NCBI GenBank assembly: GCA_039621445.1
Contig: CP154957.1
Coordinates: 2,908,504-2,972,503, forward strand
Origin: Euglena gracilis
Lineage: Eukaryota; Euglenida; Euglenophyceae; Euglenales
Direction of reading: 5' to 3'
Length of the DNA: 64,000 nt
The translations under genes and the position numbers were made by a program. This document shows positions 55,906-64,000 of the stretch, in pieces (the first letter of the stretch is position 1; the number at the start of each line of letters is the position of its first letter). Below the pieces are notes generated by a model. The model was not told where the DNA came from and did not search any database. It saw nothing but the letters and a program-made list of their open reading frames with translations.

Positions 55906-56276
55906 CATAATGTTGCATTCAGAAGTGTGGGCAAGTTCTCACAAGAAATATTATTATTTATTATCTTATTATTTATATATATATCTTATTATTCATGTAT
56001 CTTATTATTCATTATTCTTCATTAAACCTTATTATTCATTACCTTGTATTTTGTTCATTGCATTTTCCCCTCTGCTGCCTCTGACTCGCCCCACCCAGCT
56101 GGGAGGGCCGCATCGTGCCATTGGTGGCCGACTCGGAAACCATCATGCGTGGTGAAAGTACGTTTATGAGCAGCCAGGCGCTTCTCAACCCCCGCACCCA
56201 CAACAAAGGCTGGGTCTGGGATTCTGGATGACCACAGGTGCTTGGCAGCCTTAATCTTCGACCCCAGGTCCTCGTA

Positions 56277-56691
56277 CCCGCCCCCTATGTCCAACGACCC
56301 CCTTATGTCCAATGACCACCCCCCCCCCCCAGTCAGAGGACACCTTTTCGGAGGTTTTGACCAAATTTTTGGTCCAGGCGTGAAGCGCCGGGACGAAAAA
56401 TTTTGCCCAAAAATTGGCCAAAATTTTGGCCAAAATGCCATTTTTGACACTTTTTGGACAAAAATTTGTCAAAATTGCCCAAAATTTTCGGCGCAAAGCG
56501 CCGGAAGGGAAAATTTGGGCAGTTTTGGGTGGGCAGGGACCCGGGTACCCACCAACTTTCTTTTGACCCTATGTCCAACGACCACCCCCCCCCCGGTCAG
56601 AGGACACCTTTTTGGTCACTACCCTATGTCCAACGACCACCCCCCCCCCGGTCAGAGGACAGAGGTTACCGGTCATTGGACATAGGGGGGG
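56277..56691. mobile_element. Element with CCCTATGTCCAACGACC repeats
   Basis: CCCCCTATGTCCAACGACC at the left and GGTCATTGGACATAGGGGG at the right, with internal direct copies at 56571 and 56621 and a GGCGCAAAGCGCCGG hairpin. A related fragment lies at 58335-58420. Confidence 0.6.
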
Positions 56692-57547
56692 GGAAGCGAA
56701 GGAGGGGAGGCTTGAGACCAGCGTTGTGTTTAACAGGAGAGCCAAAGCGAAGTTTTTGTTTTACCCGCAGGATGTCCCAAATTAATGAGTGGCCTTTGAG
56801 GGATTTTTTTTGGTGATAAAGTTGGTTTTGGGAATCAGGATGTAGGACGTAGACAAAAATTTGGGCCTAGATTAGGCCTAAATTCAGGCCCAGTGCATAG
56901 AATAATTTAGAATTTGTGACCCCCATCGAGTTTTCGGAAGTGGGTGGGTCGGCAGCTTGACCCCCTCCCCTGGGAGGTGCAACCATTGGCTGATGGCCAG
57001 GCAAGGTTTTTTTCAGCCAATTTTAGGCGGGTGGGTGGGTGGGTGGGTGGCTCGGTGGGGCGTCCGGGGGGGGGGGGGGCGTGGGTGATTGGATTCTCGA
57101 AGAAAAAAGAAAGTGGTGGGTGGGTTTGATCCAGAAAGAAAGTCCCCCCAGGGTCACTGAATGAATCAATTGCCCTGCTTGGGATTTTATTGATCTTTCT
57201 CTGAACAACAATCCCAAAAAATAGCAGAATTGATTCAGAACAATGTTGGCGAAACCCCCCAAGGTGGTGTGTTGAAGAGAAGCGGATTGCCTCCCTACCC
57301 AGCAGTTTAAAGCTGCCTTTTTCGATTATCACTTCAGAGGGGAGGGTATGAAAATATGGTGTTCCCAGAAGTTGCCTGCGGCTCAAGTATCGACACACAA
57401 AGGCAAATCTGCTCCAGCTTGGTCACCAGATGCAGTTGCAAGATCCGCGCAAGCAGGGCAGCGGTATTTGGATTGCTCTGAAGCGTGATAACGCGATGTA
57501 GTCTTGTGTTTATGGTGCAAGAAGGGTGCAATGTGGAAGACCCCCGG

Positions 57548-57838
57548 GGGTGGGGCGGCAGTCAGTAGATTTTTTCCCATTGAATGCTGCGAAAAGCATT
57601 TTTTTTTTTGAAAAATGGTCAAAAGCCTATTTTCGGCAAGTTTTTTTTTTCAGAACAAATTCAGCCAAAAAGCCACAGGGAAACCCTCTTCCTCGGCGCG
57701 CAGCATCACAGGAAATTTTTGGAAAATTTTTCCTATCCGGGGAGGGGAGAGACCCCTTGGGGGGGGGGGGGGCAGCTAATAGCTTTTTTTCTAGTGTCCA
57801 GCAAATGGTTAGCTAGTTGACCCCCTTAGTGTTAAAGC
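57548..57838. mobile_element. Family A element, degenerate
   Basis: Landmarks AACAAATTCAGCCAAAAA, CCTCGGCGCGCAGCAT, GCTTTTTTTCTAGTGTCCAGC and an end TTAAAGCAGAAGCGTG. Left end eroded. Confidence 0.5.
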
Positions 57839-57928
57839 AGAAGCGTGGGCATGAGGCAAAACGTTGTCCCGGTTCCTCCCCTGAAAGAGTTTCCCCTGAC
57901 AACACTCATGGGTGAACACACACGCACA

Positions 57929-57931
57929 AAT

Positions 57932-57976
<45 letters not shown>
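57929..57976. repeat. (CA)n microsatellite
   Basis: About 24 units. Confidence 0.95.
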
Positions 57977-57980
<4 letters not shown>

Positions 57981-59326
57981 CATGCAAACCCATCCCAAAT
58001 CAACGTTGTTTGTATGCGAGCGCACCCAAACCATTTTTGTCTGGCAGATATGCATTTGTCTTCATTCGTGCGATTTACTCATTCCTTCTGTCTTTTATTA
58101 TTTTGCACGTTTTTTATGTTATCGTTTGTATCCTCTTTTTCAAGATACAGTGCTTCTTTGGGCGTTTCTTCTTTGGGCACAGTGAGGTATGGTATGGTAT
58201 GGTGTGTTGTGAGACAGGATGGTATGGCATTACACAATATGATACGATACAGAAGGGTATAATGTGGTGTAGTATGGTTTACAATATGGTGTTGTTCAGC
58301 ATTATGAAACAGCTTCAAACGTGTAGGACAATCCCCCATGTCCAACGACCCCCCTATGTCTAACGAAAAACCTTGTCTTCAGACCGACCCGGTCGGAGGA
58401 CACCTTTTTGGTCATGGTGAGGGTGGGGTAAAACATGGTATAGCATGGCGTTGTGGAAAATGGAAGTAATGTGTGTGGTGCAGTACAGTACAGCACAGAA
58501 GAGGGCAGTGGAGCACATTGTTTTTCAGTCCAACACAGCACAGCACAGCACAGTGTGGTGTACTACAGGACGGCGCAGTTAGTAGAATACTGGGTGGTAC
58601 AGAAAAGTAATGCATGGTGGTACACAGACTTTTTAAGTTTGTTGCCGTGGGGTGGATGGGTCTTGTCCCGGCCGGGGGGGGGGGCGAGTGGATGTGTCCC
58701 ATGACGGGGGGGTCCTCTGTTTTTAGCTCGAAGCACCGACGAATAAATTCGAACCCCCCCCCCAAAAAGTGGGCCCCCCGAGCCCTCACCTGGGGGGGGG
58801 GGGCTGTCTTCAAAAAGAAATTCATCTGCACCTGTTTGGCAGAAATTACATGTTTGAGATTGCCATCATTTCACCTTGCCTTGTGCGTCCTCCAGCCTGA
58901 AGTGAAGCCTCGTGAAGCCCCCCCCCCCCCAAGGAATGGGTCACCCTGGCCCAAACAGTTTGATTTGATTTGTTAGGAACTCCAAAAGGCCTTCTGGGGA
59001 CGCTGCTGGTGACAATGTTACACGTATGTAATTCGACAACATTTTTGCATTATGTGAACTGTATTTTGTTTGCGTATCATGAATAAAATATATTTATGCT
59101 TAAAATGGATAATATATATAATGAATATAATGAATAAAATGATTATTTGAGGCAGAATCATTTGTATCTTTGTACGACAGCTGCATGGAGCAAGTCCATA
59201 TCACTGCTCTGCATCAGTTGTGTTGTACTGGACGTTCCCTGCTCTGGTAGGTGCGGCAACCGACCTTGGCCCACAGCTGGATGGGTGGAATTTCTGAATG
59301 CATTAACCCTACTCATTGTCCAACAG

Positions 59327-59438
59327 GATCATCTGCTCTGTTCTCCACAAAGGTCCATGCAGTATGAAATTCCGTGGCCAAACTGGATTTCGTTGCCCCC
59401 CAACACAGAAATTGTCACGCCCCATTACTGGGAAAGAG
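59327..59438 (+). CDS. Exon candidate, gene D
   Basis: Acceptor cattgtccaacag; reads DHLLCSPQRSMQYEIPWPNW, ISLPPNTEIVTPHYWERG, then ag|gttcca. Aromatic/Pro-rich. The frame is open upstream too. Confidence 0.35.
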
Positions 59439-59630
59439 GTTCCAGCCAGCCACAGACCACAACCCTCCCCCCTCTCCCCCCTCTCATTTGATGGCTGGGT
59501 AGTGTGTTCTTCTGTAGTATAGACCCGCCCATGCCCACCTCATTCTACTCCATTTGTGACACCCCATGTTTGATGCCCAGTCCGGGCCGATCCGGTTTTC
59601 TTCGACCTTCTTCTTTTTCTTCGACCTTAG

Positions 59631-59712
59631 GAAGTTTGGGTGATGCAACCAGCCGTGCCGTTAACGTCCCGGTCTACCCACCAGCCACCACCACCACCGA
59701 CATTGCCATGAA
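59631..59712 (+). CDS. Internal exon, gene D
   Basis: Acceptor ctttttcttcgaccttag; reads SLGDATSRAVNVPVYPPATT, TTDIAM, then aa|gtgagt (consensus donor). Good splice signals at both ends. Confidence 0.65.
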
Positions 59713-60679
59713 GTGAGTGAGCTTGCAGAGCGACCATGCCGAAGTCAACTTTGGGGGTACAGTCTTGTTTCGCTACCCACCCATGTTATCCATTTGAGAA
59801 TTGGTTTGCAAGAAATGGCAGTGTGTTTTCCTCGTGATCGCGCGAAAAGCGATTTCTGCCGTTTGCTTTTGTTGTTGTTTGCCCAAATTGTAACAGCATT
59901 TCTGCATTCAGCTCCCCTTAAACAGATGGCACCCTTGGGAGCCCAAGGGTGCGATCAACCTAAGAGAGGGGGTTACGGGTTAGACAAAAATTAGGGTGTG
60001 CAAAAATTCCTTTCAAAAATTACGGTGAAAAAAATATTTCAATTTTGGAAAATAAATTTTGGTAAAACTCGTTAGTCAGCCACTTTCCTGCACTTTTTTT
60101 CCCATGTTTCCAGTAGTTTTTGTCCATGCTTTTCAGTGAGAAAATAGGGAAATTGCTGTTTTGCCCCAAGGATGCCTCCAGGGTCAATACTTGCCACCGT
60201 TTTTTTTTAAAAAACAAAGTCACATTTTTTGTTATTTTCAGTGTTTTAGTCCATTTCCCAGTCATTTTTTGGTCATTTCGAAGGAGAGTTTACGGAAAGG
60301 ATGTTGGAAGCAGGCTTCTTCAACTCAGAAGACCCTCCGAAGGGGAGGGGGAGGGTGGTTTCGACTCCTGGGCCCTGGGTATGGGTTTCGGCACGAAGTA
60401 CCATGATTTGGGAGGTTTTTATGTGGTCCCCTCAAGCATAGGGGAAATATGCGGAGCACATATTTTGCACAGATTTGGCACATATTTCGATGTTTTGCAG
60501 GACTTTTCCGCAGCATATTTGCTCATTCCCACAGTTTTTTATTTTGTTTGACCGCCACTTTTGGGGTCAATTTGGCTCAAGTGCGCCAATTGGCTCCAAA
60601 TTTCGTGAAATCTATTGATTTTGATTATTTTGGTCGGAGTGATTGTGGTGACCAACCCCCCTGCCCCCCCCCCCGGGCG

Positions 60680-60777
60680 GATCGAAACTGGTTTGAAAAC
60701 TGTCATTGGTGGATCCGTACAGAAGACGGTTTGGGAGGGAGGTGGACGGGGAGGCCCCAACGAAACTATGTATTCAG
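60680..60777 (+). CDS. Exon candidate, gene D
   Basis: Reads RNWFENCHWWIRTEDGLGGR, WTGRPQRNYVF, ending attcag|gtattc. No clear acceptor, and a second frame is open. Confidence 0.3.
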
Positions 60778-60909
60778 GTATTCAGTTTGGCTCATCCACG
60801 GGGGGGGGGGTTAATTGGACATTTTTACATTCAACTCAAAACCCCGAGGGTTGTTTGAATCATCCTTGTGAGTCATCGGATGGGAGGTTTCCTGGTCCGC
60901 CCTGCCCCC

Positions 60910-61003
60910 CAAGGCATGAAGTTCATCTGCTCGATGGAGCGGGAGATGGTCAGCCAGATTTTGCTTGGGTTGCTGCTGGGCTCGAAGAAAGGCATCGAGC
61001 AGG
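60910..61003 (+). CDS. Internal exon, gene D
   Basis: Reads GMKFICSMEREMVSQILLGL, LLGSKKGIEQ with strong bias, then g|gtgctg. The start fits either AG (ccccaag|gc) or the -8 CTG rule (CTGCCCCC|caaggc, phase 0). It may extend to 61032 (ADCSMNAVR). Confidence 0.65.
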
Positions 61004-61717
61004 GTGCTGACTGTTCAATGAATGCGGTGCGGAATTTTTTCCCATATTTTACAGGATTGTGCGGGATTAAGCAAAAAAATAAGCAGCTTGAAAATGTTGA
61101 AAATTGCCAGAGGGCATTTAAAAAAAAGTTGTTTGGGATTCTTGCAAATTTAGATTCCTGCAATTTTATTAAAGAAAACTGCACCAAAAAGCAAAACAGC
61201 CAAAGCTGGCCCAGAACGGCCTGAATGTCGCTTCTATCATCCAATGTGAATGAGAATAATACACATTTCCCTTTTGGCAATTGGCTCCAGGGTCCCACAT
61301 GGCTTTTCATTTTTGGTGACCGTTTTTTTTTTGCAATTTCCTATTGGTTTAGGGTACATAAAAAAGTTACAATATATTGTTGAATTTCACTCACCAATGG
61401 TATATTTTCTATCTGGTATATACACTGATTACATGTATTGGATGGTTCTCCCAGGTCAGACATACACCCTTTTTGAGCAAACCCAGTTAACCCCATTTGC
61501 TATAACAAGTTGTCATCCCATTTCTGAGTTTGTCAAAAAAAATACAGAGGGCGTCGTTCTCTGAACGCCCAGCTTCAGTATTTTGTGTGCACGCCGATCA
61601 TGGCATCTCGTAGCATGGGTGGGTATGTTTCCCAAATTGGAAGTTCCCAATGTGTCATTTTAAATGGAGGGGGAGTCTGGCCACAACAACACCACCCTGG
61701 CTGCAACCTCCCCCCAG

Positions 61718-61844
61718 CTGCAACCCCAACCGTCCCCTCCACGGTGACCACTTGCCACGACTGCCCGGAGAGTTTGATGCCTTTCCAAGTCAACCACTCG
61801 CCCGCACCGCGATTTGCTGCTGCAAATTTCCCGCCCTGCACGCT
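61718..61844 (+). CDS. Internal exon, gene D, Cys-rich
   Basis: Acceptor aacctccccccag; reads CNPNRPLHGDHLPRLPGEFD, AFPSQPLARTAICCCKFPAL, HA, then gct|gtgtta. A second, Cys/Pro-containing frame is also open; this one has the better third-position bias. Confidence 0.5.
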
Positions 61845-62302
61845 GTGTTATTCTTTTTTTTACGGCACAGGCTGTCGTTGACACCCCCCTGTGCCAGTGT
61901 ACCATCCTTGGAGCATGACCGTGCTCTGGACTCTGGGCTTTGGGGAAGTGAGGCACCAATTGTGAGCATAGGACATTTTTCAGCCGGGAAAAAAAACTTT
62001 GATTGCAATTTCGGTTGCTCTTTTGATTCGACGATGCTTTTTGCATGTTTTTTTGGCTTGTCTTTTTTGTTCCCTCAGAGTTATTCAAAAAGGTCAAAGG
62101 TCAAAGGAGTTTAAATACTAATGTGTTCCTATGCCTGCAATCTGGTTCCAGCCTTTACAGCGCCTGTCATGTCTGCATGTGTGTGGCATTTCTGTGTGTG
62201 TCTGCCCGGTGTGTGGGTGGGTGGGTGGGTGGGTGAGTGTGGGTGGATGTGTGTGTGTGTGTGAGTGAGTGTGCGTGTGAGTGACTGTGCGTGCGTGCGC
62301 GC

Positions 62303-62440
<138 letters not shown>

Positions 62441-62654
62441 CGCCTGTGTGTGTGGCATGCTTGTGCGGCATGGCACACATCGTGGCATGGCATGGCACAG
62501 TATCACAGTGTCATAACGGTGGCACGCGGCGTGGGAGCGGAACAGCTCAACGACCATGGCAGACAAATCACGGGAGGAAATCCGCAGTGTCTCACTCCCA
62601 GGGACGCAGTGGATGACAGGCTTTCGCTTTGGGCTCCATCCACACTTACCACTG

Positions 62655-63185
62655 ATTGGGGGACTGCCCAGCCCCCCCCCCCTGCCACTGCCAGGGAGTT
62701 TTCAAACGTTAGACCCCCCATAGGGCGGAGGGACAGGGGGGGGGGACCCGGAGGGGGGTTCTCCTTCATTTTTGTCCACCCTCCCCAACCGGCAGCCCCG
62801 GCCCCGCCCAGGGTTTGATATAAGGAAGCGGCGTACCACAACGGTTTTAGGTGGGGGAGTGTCCCTCCACCCCCCCCCCCTCCCTGGCCCGCAGGGGGGG
62901 GTCCGACCCCACCCCACCATCCATGGGGTTTCGGACCGCCCCCGGGGTTTACCCGGACCCCCCACCCCCCCCAAAGGGCAATTTTTTTTTTCCTCCGTCG
63001 CTTGTCGCCGAAATTGGGGGACTGCCCAGCCCCCCCCCCCCTGCCACTGCCAGGGAGGTTTCAAACGTTAGACCCCCCATAGGGCGGAGGGACAGGGGGG
63101 GGGGACCCGGAGGGGGGTTCTCCTTCATTTTTGTCCACCCTCCCCAACCGGCAGCCCCGGCCCCGCCCAGGGTTTGATATAAGGA
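62655..63185. repeat. Direct duplication, about 170 bp, period 358
   Basis: 62655-62826 and 63013-63185 are nearly identical (ATTGGGGGACTGCCC ... GGTTTGATATAAGGA), including a CAAACGTTAGACCCC block. Both copies end in the CAGGGTTTGATATAAGG transposon end. Confidence 0.85.
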
Positions 63186-63549
63186 GGGCGTACACGGTTT
63201 AGGTGGGGGGGTGTCCCTCCACCCCCCCCCTCCTGGCCCGCAGGGGGGGTCCGGACCACCCCCCACCTGCCAGGGGGGTGCGGACCGACCCAGGGGGTAC
63301 CCGGGACCCCCCCCAAAAAGGGCCAATTTTTTCCTCCGGCGCTTTGCGCCGAAATTTTTTTGCATTTTTTGGCAATTTTTTGCCCAAATAGTGCCCAAAA
63401 TGGCACTTTTGGTCGTTTTGGGGGGTCAAAAATCCTCGGTCACCCGGACCGCGCCCCTTTTTAGGTGGGGGGGTGTCCCCACCCCCCCCCCTCCTGGCCC
63501 GCAGGGGGGGTCCGGACCACCCCCCCACCTGTCCTTATATCAAACCCTG
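63168..63549. mobile_element. hAT-like element, ends CAGGGTTTGATATAAGG
   Basis: Left CAGGGTTTGATATAAGG, right CTTATATCAAACCCTG. Flanks GCCCCGCC/GCCCGCCC are only similar. The interior includes CCGGCGCTTTGCGCCG and two AGGTGGGGGGGTGTCCC blocks, so nesting is possible. Confidence 0.65.
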
Positions 63550-64000
63550 GCCCGCCCCCCATCCTCCCCAATCTTCCGGCCCTGGGTAGGCCCCTTGGAG
63601 GCAGGGCCATAGCGGCCCTGTCGACCTTGGGCATTGCAGGAATGTGGGGCGCCTCTAATCCTAATCCTAATCCTGCATTTTTGGTGTGAAGCGCCAATTT
63701 TTGGGATCCCCAAATGTGGTTTACCCGGACCTCCCACCCCCCCTGGGGGGGACACCTGGGTGGGTGGGTGGGTGGGTGGGTGGGAGCAGGGGGTACGGTG
63801 GGGTCCGACCAACCCTCCACCAAGACCTCCCATATTCCTGTGTGTGGCTTCAGACCCGAGAGAGCACCCTGTGAACCAAAAAAAATTTCCACCCTTTACA
63901 CAGATAAGATAATTTTGGGTGCATTCAAAATGATTTTTTTCCCAAAAAAAAACTTGAAAGCATTTTCGAGCTTTTTTTTGAACCAAGAGAATTTTTAATT
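63550..64000. other. Noncoding end of window
   Basis: GGGT repeats near 63758-63783 and T-rich DNA; no exon recognised. Confidence 0.5.

Larger units (their letters stand above)
56692..59326. other. Intergenic/intron DNA
   Basis: No supported + strand exon. A minus-strand frame at 57360-57520 (RLHRVITLQSNPNTAALL) is open but has no splice support. A family A relic lies at 57548-57838 and (CA)n at 57929-57976. Confidence 0.4.

Overview
The window is eukaryotic nuclear DNA, most likely from a euglenid (Euglenozoa). Short GC-rich exons (typically 40-210 bp, G/C-ending codons, almost all on the + strand) sit as islands in long T/G-rich introns full of simple repeats, C/G homopolymer palindromes and small hairpin transposons. 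The euglenid call rests on intron structure. One kinase gene mixes GT-AG introns (gtatgt...tgcag) with introns that have no GT-AG. The latter carry CAG at +4 to +6 and CTG at -8 to -6, the pattern described for euglenid nonconventional introns. No ribosomal RNA, CRISPR array or prokaryotic operon was seen.

Layout. 1-10.7 kb: scattered unassigned exons among hairpin elements. 10.7-15.6 kb: palindromic repeats, an antisense LINE endonuclease relic, microsatellites and a mariner-like MITE. 15.6-24.7 kb: a NIMA-related (NEK) protein kinase gene read exon by exon from helix C to the end of the catalytic domain, possibly with a P-loop exon at 8.0 kb and a tail to about 26 kb. 26-33.8 kb: exons of at least one unrecognised gene, probably ending at 33,814. 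36.9 kb: a new gene starts with a signal-peptide-like N-terminus just after a strong splice acceptor, with downstream exons to 39 kb and perhaps to 50.6 kb. 52.4-55.2 kb and 59.3-61.8 kb: exons of further unrecognised genes. The rest is intron or intergenic repeat DNA.

The main finding links the repeats to the introns. At least eight nonautonomous elements begin CAG, end CTG (one ends ATG) and are flanked by perfect or 7-of-8 8-bp target-site duplications, as in hAT-type transposons; others have the same ends with poorer flanks. Removing an element plus one duplication copy gives 3 nt before CAG and 5 nt after CTG, exactly the geometry of the nonconventional introns here. In one place (27,722-27,830) the 3' half of such an element abuts an exon at the -8 CTG spacing. 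This suggests that the nonconventional introns are captured hAT-like MITEs. A second group of hairpin elements is flanked by TA, as in Tc1/mariner.

Limits: exon ends were inferred by eye from reading frame and splice motifs. Most non-kinase exons could not be assigned to a family, and joins between them are hypotheses.
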